64,000 bases of DNA from Palsa-504 sp963835775 (GTDB taxonomy: Bacteria > Actinomycetota > Actinomycetes > Streptosporangiales > Streptosporangiaceae): NCBI GenBank assembly GCA_963835775.1, contig CAWIHB010000025.1, forward strand, positions 434,001 to 498,000. Direction: 5' to 3'. The notes under the pieces are model-generated. The model worked only from the letters and a program-made list of their open reading frames with translations, had not been told where the DNA came from and did not search any database. The stretch's first letter is position 1, and the number at the start of each line of letters is the position of its first letter. The translations under genes and the position numbers were made by a program. Below, piece by piece: positions 1 through 7,649 of this stretch.

Positions 1-725
1 CCGCGCACCAGGGCTGGCAGGATATCGCCCGCATGATCGACTGGGTGTGCGAGAACTGGGACCAGCCGGACGAGGGCATCTGGGAGACGCGCGGGGGCCG
101 CAAGGATTTCACCTACGGACGGTTCCAGACCTGGGTCGCGCTGGACCGGGCCACCCGGATGGCAACGCGCCGGGGCCGCCCGGCGAACGTGCAGCGGTGG
201 ACCACCGAGCGCGACCGCGTCTACAACCAGATCATGGAACGCGGCTGGAACCCCACGATCCGCGCGTTCACCCAGGATTACAGCAGCGAGGTGCTCGACT
301 CCTCGCTGCTGATGATGCCGCTGCAGGGCTTTGTGGCACCCCGCGACCCGATGTGGATCTCGACTCTTGAGGCCATGGACCGCGAGCTTGTCTCCGACAG
401 CCTCGTCTACCGCTACAACCCGGCCGCCTCACCTGATGGGCTGGCCGGCGACGAGGGCACCTTCTCCCTGTGCACCTTCTGGTACGTGGAAGCCCTGGCG
501 CGCGCCGGGCGGCTCGACGAGGCCAGGCTGACGTTCGAGAAGATGCACACCTACGCCAACCATCTCGGCCTGTACTCCGAGGAGATCGGCAGCACCGGCG
601 AGCAGCTCGGCAACTTCCCGCAGGCCTTCAGCCACCTGGCGCTCATCAGCGCCGCGATCAACCTGGACTACCAGCTCGATCACGGCGCCGGGATGGCCGG
701 GCCCGTCCTATCACGAGCACGCTGA
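1..725 (+). CDS. Glycoside hydrolase family 15 protein, C-terminal part (5' end outside window)
   Basis: The reading frame is open to the left edge of the window, so only about the last 240 residues are present; GH15 enzymes are usually about 600 residues. The visible part belongs to the (alpha/alpha)6-barrel catalytic domain of glucoamylase/trehalase-type enzymes. DEGIWE early in the fragment, GRFQTWVALDRA, and the late SEEIG followed by GNFPQAFSHLAL are family blocks; the SEE glutamate fits the C-terminal catalytic residue. It lies 24 bp upstream of a glucosidase remnant and a GH13 protein, so this looks like a glycan-degrading or trehalose/alpha-glucan cluster. The exact substrate cannot be read from the sequence. 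Confidence 0.85.
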   Translation, partial: AHQGWQDIARMIDWVCENWDQPDEGIWETRGGRKDFTYGRFQTWVALDRATRMATRRGRPANVQRWTTERDRVYNQIMERGWNPTIRAFTQDYSSEVLDSSLLMMPLQGFVAPRDPMWISTLEAMDRELVSDSLVYRYNPAASPDGLAGDEGTFSLCTFWYVEALARAGRLDEARLTFEKMHTYANHLGLYSEEIGSTGEQLGNFPQAFSHLALISAAINLDYQLDHGAGMAGPVLSRAR

Positions 726-749
726 ACGGTAGCGGAAGGACGGAACATC

Positions 750-1010
750 ATGGTCAACGCGGAGCGGCTGCGGCTGGCCGAGGCTGACACGGGCGGGGTT
801 CCCTGGAGACGCTGGGGCCCGTACCTCAGCGAGCGGCAGTGGGGCACGGTACGCGAGGATTACGGCAGCGGCGACGACACGTGGTCGTACTTCCCGCACG
901 GACAGGCCCGCTCCCGCGCCTACCGGAAAATGCTCTACAAGTATCCGCAGGCCGACCGCGGCGCCATCAGGCGGGCGGCAGCGGGCGGACGGACGGGGGC
1001 GGCGCGATGA
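750..1010 (+). pseudogene. Remnant of MGH1-like glucosidase with large internal deletion
   Basis: An 86-codon frame starts like the roughly 900-residue MGH1-like glucosidases: WRRWGPYLSERQWGTVRED, then HGQARSRAYR. Directly after RAYR it jumps to KMLYKYPQA, a motif that in the full-length family (recalled, not searched) lies roughly 80 residues further on, after which the match ends. This reads as an in-frame internal deletion plus loss of the whole C-terminal barrel. The stop overlaps the start of the following GH13 gene as ATGA, so the remnant may still be translated to feed that start. It is almost certainly catalytically dead. Confidence 0.7.
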
Positions 1011-2485
1011 CCGGGTGGCCGGACCAGCCGGTGATCTACGAGATCAACACCGCGGTGTGGCTGGACGGGCTGTCCCGGGCGGCCGGGCGGCCGGTCACCT
1101 TGGCCGGAGTGGGAGCCACGGACTGGGACGCGGCCGTCCCGGCCGGGGTGGACGCGGTCTGGCTGATGGGAGTGTGGGCGCGAAGCCCGGCCGGGATAGC
1201 GCTGGCGAACGCCAATGCCGAGCTGCAGGCCTCGTTCGCCGACGCACTGCCGGACGTGCGGCGCGCCGATATCATCGGGTCGCCGTACTGCGTGCGCCGC
1301 TACGTAGCCGATGCGGGCTTCGGCGGCCCCGACGCCCTGGCCGTGGCGCGGACCGCCCTGGCGGCGCGCGGCGCGCGGCTGATCCTGGACTACGTGCCCA
1401 ACCACGTCGCGCCGGATCACCCGTGGGTGACCAGCCGCCCGGACCTGTTCGTCCGCGGCGACGCGGACGACATCAAGGCCGACCCGGCAGGCTGGATGAC
1501 CGCGGCCGGTCAAGTGCTGGCCCACGGCCGCGACCCGTACTTCCCGCCCTGGCCCGATGTGGTCCAGCTGGACGCGTTCTCCCCGGCCCTGCGCGCCGCG
1601 GCGGCGGAGACGCTGGCCGATATCGCCGGGCAGTGCGACGGGATCCGCTGCGACATGGCCATGCTGATGACCAACGGTGTCTTCGCCCGGACCTGGGGCG
1701 GCCGGACCGGACCCGCGCCGGACGCGGAGTTCTGGCCGTCCGTGCTCGGCAAGCTTCGCGCCCGGCACCCAGAGACGGTGATGATCGCCGAGGCCTACTG
1801 GGACATGGAGTGGGTGCTGCAGCAGCAGGGCTTCAACTTCTGCTACGACAAACGGCTCTATGACCGGATCATCAGCCAGGACGCCTCCGCCGTCCGCGGA
1901 CACCTGCATGCAGACATGAGCTACCAGAACCGGCTGGTGCGCTTCCTGGAGAACCATGACGAACCCCGCATCGCCAGCTGCCTCCCGGCCGGCGCCGAAC
2001 GGGCCGCGGCCGTGGCCATCGCCACGCTGCCCGGCGCGACCTTGTGGCACGAAGGACAATTCGAGGGCCGGCGCGTTCGGCCACCGGTATTCCTGTCCCG
2101 CCGCCCGGATGAACCTCCGGACGTTGAACTCGCCGACTGGTACCGCCGCCTGCTGGCCGCGATCGACAGCCACCAGGTGAGGGCTGGGGGGTGGCGGCTG
2201 CTGGAGGCCAGCGGCTGGCCCGACAACCAGTCCTGGGCCAACCTGGCCGCCTGGTCCTGGGCCGGGGACTTCGGCGGTGACCGGCACCTGGTCGTGGTCA
2301 ACCTCTCCGGGCAGCCAGCCCAGGCGCGCATCCCGCTTGACGGGCCAAACCTCCCCGGGCGCAGCGGGCGGCTCACCGACATCCTCAGTCAGACCGTCTT
2401 CGAGCGGGACGGCGGCGAACTGGCCAGCCCCGGGCTGTTCGTCGACCTGGGACCGTGGCAGTTCCACCTGCTCGCCCTGCAATGA
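1007..2485 (+). CDS. GH13 alpha-amylase family glycosyl hydrolase
   Basis: A 492-residue protein with the four conserved regions of the GH13 barrel: LDYVPNHV (region I, about residue 130), GIRCDMAML (region II, nucleophile Asp, about 214), MIAEAYWD (region III, acid/base Glu, about 260) and FLENHDEPR (region IV, about 310). A small beta-sandwich-like C-terminus (LVVVNLSG..LVDLGPWQFHLL) ends the protein. No signal peptide is visible, so it is likely cytoplasmic and acts on alpha-glucans or maltodextrin-like sugars. Start chosen at the ATG overlapping the upstream stop (ATGA). Its stop again overlaps the ATG of a SulP remnant. Specificity is unknown. Confidence 0.88.
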   Translation: MTGWPDQPVIYEINTAVWLDGLSRAAGRPVTLAGVGATDWDAAVPAGVDAVWLMGVWARSPAGIALANANAELQASFADALPDVRRADIIGSPYCVRRYVADAGFGGPDALAVARTALAARGARLILDYVPNHVAPDHPWVTSRPDLFVRGDADDIKADPAGWMTAAGQVLAHGRDPYFPPWPDVVQLDAFSPALRAAAAETLADIAGQCDGIRCDMAMLMTNGVFARTWGGRTGPAPDAEFWPSVLGKLRARHPETVMIAEAYWDMEWVLQQQGFNFCYDKRLYDRIISQDASAVRGHLHADMSYQNRLVRFLENHDEPRIASCLPAGAERAAAVAIATLPGATLWHEGQFEGRRVRPPVFLSRRPDEPPDVELADWYRRLLAAIDSHQVRAGGWRLLEASGWPDNQSWANLAAWSWAGDFGGDRHLVVVNLSGQPAQARIPLDGPNLPGRSGRLTDILSQTVFERDGGELASPGLFVDLGPWQFHLLALQ

Positions 2486-2688
2486 TCCGCCACGGCCGGG
2501 GCGTGGCATCTGTGTTCAGCTGGCTGCCTGCCCTGCAGGCAGTCAGGTCCTACCGGCGTGAGTGGCTCGCCAAGGACGTCGTCGCGGGAGTTGTACTCAC
2601 CGCGCTGCTGGTCTTGCAGGCATGCATAAGACAAAGCCACTCCCGACCGTACACGTCCCGCCGTGGTCGAGGTCGTCCGGACACCTGA
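2482..2688 (+). pseudogene. N-terminal remnant of SulP-family anion transporter
   Basis: The first roughly 38 residues (FSWLPALQAVRSYRREW, then AKDVVAGVVLTALLV) match the start of SulP/SLC26 transporters, in which this helix is followed by PQGMAYA. Here the similarity stops at LLVLQ. A neighbouring frame continues for two residues as GM and then is unrelated, so the break is a frameshift plus loss of the remaining roughly 450 residues. ATG overlaps the GH13 stop (ATGA), which suggests that the ancestral transporter was in the same operon. Confidence 0.6.
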
Positions 2689-2750
2689 GCGCGATTTCCC
2701 CCGCCATCCTGTACGCCAGCGACTCCATGGCCCCACATCTTGACGCGATC

Positions 2751-3404
2751 TCAGGAGATGACCAGATAGATACTGTCTGCGATGAGCCACAACCCGATGA
2801 TCAGGCTCCCCACAATGATCACCTGGTCGGTGCGGGTGTTGATCCAGGTCCGGAATCTGGCCAGGAGCGCCCTGCTCTGGCCCGGCCTGATAATGGCATA
2901 GATCTCCATGGCCAGGTAGGACGATGAGGCCAGGACACAGTACCCGAGCAGCGCAAGGAAGCTCTCCCAGCTAGACAGCTTGGCCTCCAGTACGGTGGCC
3001 GCGCCCGCGCCGATCAGCGCCCAGGGCTGCAGCGTCGGAGCCAGGACCATGGCGAACCACGGGGACATGCCGTCCACATGCTCCTGCCACTTCGGCGGCT
3101 TCTTCGGTGGCTTGGGCCGGCCCCTGGCCCCGATGTGCCGGACCGCGATCACGACCAGGACGGCGCCGAGCGCGATCTTGACCGACAGCGATGCCAGGGA
3201 GGGCGCCGTGCTCGGCTTGGGCGGGTTATTGCCGGTGGCCACCACGGTGACGGTGACCACGATGGCCAGGGATACCAGCCACCCGAACACGAAGGCCGCG
3301 CCCTTCCAAACGCCGCGCTTGGAGGGCAGCACAACCATGAATGCCGTCAGCGGCAGCGGATCGAGCGTTACCGCCAAGCCGATCAGGATCAGGTTAAGGG
3401 CCAC
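2751..3404 (-). CDS. GAP-family (Sap/sulfolipid-addressing-like) integral membrane protein
   Basis: 217 residues with about six hydrophobic segments: residues 1-23, 31-58, 72-90, 115-135, 142-165 and 195-216. A basic Pro/Lys-rich cytoplasmic loop (RPKPPKKPPKW) lies between the second and third pairs. The LTLDPLP-like N-terminus (LAVTLDPLPLTAFMVVL) and overall layout fit the actinobacterial GAP family (Pfam Sap_sulf_addressing), whose mycobacterial members help export surface glycolipids. GTG start. No partner gene is adjacent, so the transported compound is unknown. LysE-type exporters have similar topology and are an alternative. Confidence 0.65.
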   Translation of the reverse strand: MALNLILIGLAVTLDPLPLTAFMVVLPSKRGVWKGAAFVFGWLVSLAIVVTVTVVATGNNPPKPSTAPSLASLSVKIALGAVLVVIAVRHIGARGRPKPPKKPPKWQEHVDGMSPWFAMVLAPTLQPWALIGAGAATVLEAKLSSWESFLALLGYCVLASSSYLAMEIYAIIRPGQSRALLARFRTWINTRTDQVIIVGSLIIGLWLIADSIYLVIS

Positions 3405-4163
3405 GCCGCCTCGCCAGTCTCACCTGGACCATCTGGCTCACGTCCGCTCGGCCGCTGCCTCACTGCCGGGCCCGCGCCGATCACCACCACGTCGTGGCGG
3501 CTGTTCACGCAAAACCGGCAAGAGGCGTGACTTATCTCCGTCCATCCACAGGGCGCCTACCGTCCAATTCTGTAATCTGCGAATGAACTGGGGATCACCC
3601 ATCAACGGGTGAGCCTGGGAACAAGGCACCAGAACCAGGGCATCGCCCGGAGTCCTTGGCGTTCCTACGGTCGCCCGACGGCCGCCGGTGGGCGGCTGCA
3701 TTCCGGCGGATTCGCGTGACGGCCGGGTAGCCCAATTGGAAGCCTAACTGGCAGCCAACGGTCACAGGCGCCAGCCACACCCAGACTCATTGAGCCACAT
3801 AACACCTGTTCAGACGGCACATCCAGACCCGTCTAGCATCACCCAGCCACGCTACTGAATCGCCTGATACTCAAACAGGTCCACTCTTAGTCTCCACTGT
3901 TTCTGCTGCTCATAGCGGCAGCGCGAAGAACTCGGCGCTCGCGTCGGCCAGCTCCGCCACCAGCCCGGCCGGCACACCATGGAATCCGGCCTGTGGCTGC
4001 TCTGCCCCGGCCCAACCCCGAGGTCAGACTTGGCGACCGCGCCGTGGCCGCCACCTTGACGCCGCCGCACAGGCCAGGCGAGAGGCACCGCTCGTTCAGC
4101 TGGATTCACAGGGTAACGTCAAGCCCGGTTCCGGCCCGTGACCATCATCGGGTGAGCTGACTC
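3405..4163. other. 759-bp region without an intact gene
   Basis: Lower GC than its surroundings and without a credible complete frame on either strand. The only protein-like signal is a short minus-strand stretch at 3911-3993 (listed separately). The part 3700-3900 is comparatively AT-rich and may carry promoter sequence for the GAP-family gene, but no convincing -35/-10 pair was identified. Together with the truncated genes to the left this looks like a decayed segment. Confidence 0.5.
3911..3993 (-). pseudogene. Possible scrap of 2OG-Fe(II)/IPNS-like oxygenase N-terminus
   Basis: Read on the minus strand the frame gives AGFHGVPAGLVAEL, then ADASAEFFALPL and a TGA stop. This resembles the DIOX_N segment of isopenicillin-N-synthase-like oxygenases (pattern HGVP..L...L...S..FFALPL). 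The segment normally between GFF and HGVP is missing and nothing downstream is preserved. The match is short and rests on recall only. Confidence 0.3.
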
Positions 4164-4586
4164 TCAGCTCGTCAGGCCCTGGCTCTCCGCGACTTCCCGG
4201 CCGAGCTCGGACCGGACCCAGGCGACGATATCCGTGGTGCGCGCGCCCGGGGTGAAGATCCTGGCCACGCCCAGTGCCTGCAGCTCCTGGATGTCCGCCT
4301 CGGGGATGATGCCGCCGCCGAAGACCACGATGTCCTGGGCGCCGCGCTCCTTGAGCAGGTCGATGACCCGGCGGAACAGCGTCATGTGCGCCCCGGACAG
4401 GATGGACAGGCCCACCGCGTCCACGTCTTCCTGGATGGCGGCGGCCACGACCTGCTCCGGGGTCTGGTGCAACCCGGTGTAAATGACCTCGACCCCGGCG
4501 TCGCGCAGCGCCCGGGCCACCACCTTGGCCCCGCGGTCATGGCCGTCGAGCCCAGCCTTCGCGACAATCACCCGGATCTTGCCCAT
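4164..4586 (-). CDS. Stand-alone cobalamin-binding protein (methylmalonyl-CoA mutase C-terminal type)
   Basis: 140 residues forming one B12-binding Rossmann-like domain. The base-off/His-on signature is present: DGHDRGAK near residue 15 with the cobalt-ligating His, followed by GLSILSGAH near residue 60 and FGGGIIPEADI near residue 90. In the family this is the small subunit or C-terminal domain of methylmalonyl-CoA mutase or related acyl-CoA mutases. No catalytic subunit lies nearby in this window, so its partner must be encoded elsewhere. It is followed on the same strand by nothing obvious and preceded by the LCP gene ending only about 95 bp away, upstream. Confidence 0.85.
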   Translation of the reverse strand: MGKIRVIVAKAGLDGHDRGAKVVARALRDAGVEVIYTGLHQTPEQVVAAAIQEDVDAVGLSILSGAHMTLFRRVIDLLKERGAQDIVVFGGGIIPEADIQELQALGVARIFTPGARTTDIVAWVRSELGREVAESQGLTS

Positions 4587-4638
4587 GCTGCCAAGGGTAA
4601 CCTGGTGGCCCGCCCGCTGAGCACTGATGCGTGACCGC

Positions 4639-4695
4639 TCAGTCCAGGCAGGGTCAGTCCGGCAGGGTCAGTCCGGCAGGGTCAGTCCACGCAGG
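4639..4695. repeat. 14-15-bp tandem repeat running out of the LCP stop codon
   Basis: Four units begin at 4639, 4654, 4668 and 4682 with the pattern TCAGTCCGGCAGGG (spacing 15, 14, 14). The unit starting at 4682 contains the stop codon of the LCP gene on the minus strand, so the array is a downstream extension of that gene's 3' end. Confidence 0.8.
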
Positions 4696-6196
4696 GGATG
4701 CCGTTCTTGGCGTTGACCGCGCCGCCCTGCGCGCCGGTGGTCGGGATGGGCACCGGCGAGCTCGACGGGGTGGCCGAGCCGGCGACCTCAGCCAGCGTGG
4801 CGTCGGCGCCGAGCAGCAGCTCGACGTGCCCGGCGGCCACCGAGGAGCTCGCTGCCGCGGTCACGCCGAACAGCGACGCGATCTTGGCCGCGGCAGCCGA
4901 GGAGCCGGTGCCGTACACGACTTCGGTCGTGGTCAGCGCGCTGGTCGCGTTGGCGATCTGCCCGGCCTTATACCCCTGCTTGACCAGCGCCGCGGAGACC
5001 AGGGCGGCCAGGCCCGGGGTGTTACCGCCGTTGTAGACGTCGACCGTGGTCTGGCCGGCATCCGCCGTGGCGGCGCTGGACGTCGCGGGCTTGGGGCTCG
5101 GCGAGACCGGCGCCGGGTAGAACGTCTCCTGCACGAGCTGCTTGATATAGGACGGGTTGACGATGTTGACGTCCTGGCCGCCGATGACCGAGTAGTTCTC
5201 GATGGGCAGCGTGCGGAAGGTGATGTCGCCGCTGCTGATGTTGCGCATCTCGGACACGAAGTCGAGCAGGTTCCAGCCGGCGTCGGTGATCACGTACTGC
5301 TTGGCCACCGACAGCAGGGCCTGGACCTTGGTCAGGTCGTCGAGCACGCCGTCGGACCGGAGCTGCTCGAGCACCGAGTCGAGGAACGCCTGCTGGCGGT
5401 GGGTACGGTCCAGGTCGCCGTTGGGCAGGCCGTCGCGCTGGCGGACGAAAGCCAGCGCCAGCTTCGGGCTGAGGTGCTGGTAGCCGGCGTGCGTGGCATA
5501 AAAGCCTGAGTTGGGATCCAGCGGCACCGGGTGGTTGAGGCAGACCTCCACCCCGCCCAGGACCTTGGCCAGCTCGTAGAACCCGTCCAGGTTGATCTCG
5601 GCGAAGTGATCGATATGCACCCCGGTGAGCGCCTCCACGGTGGCCACCGCGGCCGCGCGGCCCGCCTCGTTGCCGTCGAAGGCCAGCTGGTCCTGGCTGA
5701 TGCCCGGTTCCTGCTGCTGCACCTGGGACTCGCGTGCGGCCAGGGACACGCCGTAGGCCTGGTCGATCTTGCCGATCTGCTGGCTGCCGAGCGTGTCGGC
5801 GAAGTTGACCCAGTCGTCGCGCGGGATAGAGAAGCCGACCGCCTTCTTGCCGCCCGCCGGGATGTGGATCAGGATCAGCGTGTTGGTGTCGTTGCCGCCG
5901 CAGCCGTCCTCGATCTCCTGCCTGTTGCACGCGTGCAGGGCCTCGAGCACGTCGTCGGGCAGGATGTTGCCGTTCCAGTCGGTGCGGCTCTCCAGGCCCA
6001 TCAGCAAGATGTTCTGCGCGCCGATGGACGGGCCGCTGACGATCGCGTGCGAGCCGCCGATGCTGCTCACGTCTTTGACTACAAAGTAGGAAAAACCGCT
6101 GATGGCCAGGATCAGCGCAGCGGCCACGCAGCTCAAGGCATATCCGGCCTTTCCGGCAGCCCCCCACAGCGAAGCCGGCGAGCCTGGTTTAACCAT
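4682..6196 (-). CDS. LCP (LytR-CpsA-Psr) family cell-wall glycopolymer ligase with LytR C-terminal domain
   Basis: 504 residues. A single N-terminal membrane anchor (about residues 18-40) is followed by an extracytoplasmic LCP domain (about 60-330). The domain carries the family Arg/Asp blocks NTLILIHIP, SIPRDDWV, INLDGFYELAKVLGGVEVCL and FVRQRDGL..GDLDRTHRQQ. After a Ser/Pro linker comes a LytR_C domain (about 385-470, starting VDVYNGGNTPGLA). Family members transfer undecaprenyl-linked glycopolymers to peptidoglycan or arabinogalactan. A GAGGAAAG ribosome-binding site precedes the ATG; a nearer upstream ATG is out of frame. Divergent from the gene at 6300. The 3' end lies within a short tandem repeat. 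Confidence 0.9.
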   Translation of the reverse strand: MVKPGSPASLWGAAGKAGYALSCVAAALILAISGFSYFVVKDVSSIGGSHAIVSGPSIGAQNILLMGLESRTDWNGNILPDDVLEALHACNRQEIEDGCGGNDTNTLILIHIPAGGKKAVGFSIPRDDWVNFADTLGSQQIGKIDQAYGVSLAARESQVQQQEPGISQDQLAFDGNEAGRAAAVATVEALTGVHIDHFAEINLDGFYELAKVLGGVEVCLNHPVPLDPNSGFYATHAGYQHLSPKLALAFVRQRDGLPNGDLDRTHRQQAFLDSVLEQLRSDGVLDDLTKVQALLSVAKQYVITDAGWNLLDFVSEMRNISSGDITFRTLPIENYSVIGGQDVNIVNPSYIKQLVQETFYPAPVSPSPKPATSSAATADAGQTTVDVYNGGNTPGLAALVSAALVKQGYKAGQIANATSALTTTEVVYGTGSSAAAAKIASLFGVTAAASSSVAAGHVELLLGADATLAEVAGSATPSSSPVPIPTTGAQGGAVNAKNGIPCVD

Positions 6197-6299
6197 CGCA
6201 TCTTTCCTCAGGAGCCCCAGGTCTGGATCGGAACGTCGGGTGGAAGCCTACCTTCAGGGCCCCGGTACCAGTGCGCAACGACTAACATCCAAAGCACAT

Positions 6300-7649
6300 A
6301 TGAGCAATCCACAGTGGCGCGATGAACGTCCGGATGTGCCGTACGACGGCGTGCCCGGCCGGGCACCGCGCGACCGCGAGGCGCGGTCCTGGCCCGGCGG
6401 TTCGGCACCGGACCGGCAGGCTCCAGGGACCGGCCGAAGCCCTAACGGCGCAGGTCAGGCGGGTGGGAGCTGGGGCGATCCACGGCGCATCGATCCCTGG
6501 CGGCTGGACGGCGCCCGGGGTGGCGGCGAGCTCGCGCCGGCCGGTCCGGGCGGCAGCGGGTGGCCCCCGCCGCGGCCCGGCGATCCGGTCGGCCGGGGGC
6601 CGGGAAGCGGCGCCGCGACACGCCGGCCGCCGGCCCAGCCCGACCTCACCCAGCCCGGAGCGGTCCGGCCCGGAGCGGTCCAGCCCGAAGCGGTCCAGCC
6701 CGGAGCGGTCCAGCCCGAAGCGGTCCGGCCCTGGCCCGGCCAGCCCTGGCCGGACGGCCAGCCGACCGTGCCCCGCGATGCCCGTGGGCCACAGGGAAGC
6801 CGCGGGGCTATCGGGCCCGGCGGGAGCAGCAGGGCCGCGGGAGTTGACGGGACCGGCGGGTCCTGGCCGCCGGGAGGCGCGCGGGGACCGGCGGGCGCGC
6901 CGGACGCGCGGAGTTTCCCCAAGCTACAACAGGCACCTGGCGCCAGCGGATCGCGAGGCGTACGCGAGTCCGGGGGATCGCAGAGACCGGGTGGCTGGGG
7001 CTCGCTGCGCGGGGGCCTCGGGATCGGCATCATCGCCGCCGCCGCCATGATCGGCGCGGTCGCCACCGTCGTGACCGGCCGGCAGCCGGGCACGGTGCTC
7101 GGCGCGGCCGTACTGGCCGGGACCGTGGCCGCCGCGCTGACCATCCAGCCGCGTGCGGGCCGCATGATCTTTCCCGCGCCCGCGCTGTGCTACCTGATCG
7201 CCGCGCTGGCGGCCGGGGTCAGCTACGACCGTTCCGCGGACCGGACCGCGCTGGCCATCGACGCGGCCCAGTGGATTGCCAGCGGATTCTTCCTCATGGC
7301 GCTGGCCACCGTGCTGGCCATCGCGATCGTCGTCGCCCGCTGGCTGCTCCAGCGCCACAGCGGTCGCGGCCCGGCCGAACCGGACTGGTCCAGGCCCAGG
7401 GGGTCCCGGCGGCCGGATCCGACCACCAGGACGGGCTTGCGGGACGAGCAGGATACCGGCGGGTGGGGCGACCCCGGGACGCCGGCCACCCAGCGTATGC
7501 CGCGCCCGCCGCTGCGGCCCGGCCCGCAGGGGACCGACCAGCGCCCCGATCAGCGTACCGGGCTGCGCCCGGACCAGCGTCCCGGCCAGCCCACGGTGCC
7601 GCGACCCGGGGCGCGGCCCGGACCCTACAACTTCTCCAGCGGGGCGTAG
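6300..7649 (+). CDS. Pro/Gly-rich protein with DUF6542-like membrane domain
   Basis: 449 residues. About 230 residues of charged, Pro/Gly/Arg-rich low-complexity sequence precede a hydrophobic module (about 240-360) with four predicted membrane helices: GIGIIAAAAMIGAVATVV, VLGAAVLAGTVAAAL, FPAPALCYLIAALAAG and FLMALATVLAIAIVVARWLL. The layout fits the actinobacterial DUF6542 family, function unknown. A second Pro-rich tail follows. There is no Shine-Dalgarno next to the ATG, while TAACAT at 6283-6288 could be a -10 element for a leaderless or nearly leaderless transcript. The 3' end overlaps the convergent pcrA gene by 25 bp. The function is not assigned. Confidence 0.7.
   Translation: MSNPQWRDERPDVPYDGVPGRAPRDREARSWPGGSAPDRQAPGTGRSPNGAGQAGGSWGDPRRIDPWRLDGARGGGELAPAGPGGSGWPPPRPGDPVGRGPGSGAATRRPPAQPDLTQPGAVRPGAVQPEAVQPGAVQPEAVRPWPGQPWPDGQPTVPRDARGPQGSRGAIGPGGSSRAAGVDGTGGSWPPGGARGPAGAPDARSFPKLQQAPGASGSRGVRESGGSQRPGGWGSLRGGLGIGIIAAAAMIGAVATVVTGRQPGTVLGAAVLAGTVAAALTIQPRAGRMIFPAPALCYLIAALAAGVSYDRSADRTALAIDAAQWIASGFFLMALATVLAIAIVVARWLLQRHSGRGPAEPDWSRPRGSRRPDPTTRTGLRDEQDTGGWGDPGTPATQRMPRPPLRPGPQGTDQRPDQRTGLRPDQRPGQPTVPRPGARPGPYNFSSGA
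6651..6725 (+). repeat. Five 15-bp coding repeats (pentapeptide QPGAV/QPEAV)
   Basis: Five in-frame 15-bp units with the pattern CAGCCCGGAGCGGTC and a few substitutions encode a run of QPGAV, RPGAV or QPEAV pentapeptides in the disordered N-terminal part of the DUF6542-like protein. Confidence 0.85.

Noticed and set aside
935..2509. 524-codon antisense frame opposite the GH13 gene
   Set aside because: Typical high-GC shadow frame: Pro/Arg/Gly-rich, no domain, and the sense strand has all four GH13 motifs.
3438..4109. Several 60-90-codon frames in the gene-free stretch
   Set aside because: No conserved motif, no ribosome-binding site, and composition of random GC-rich DNA.
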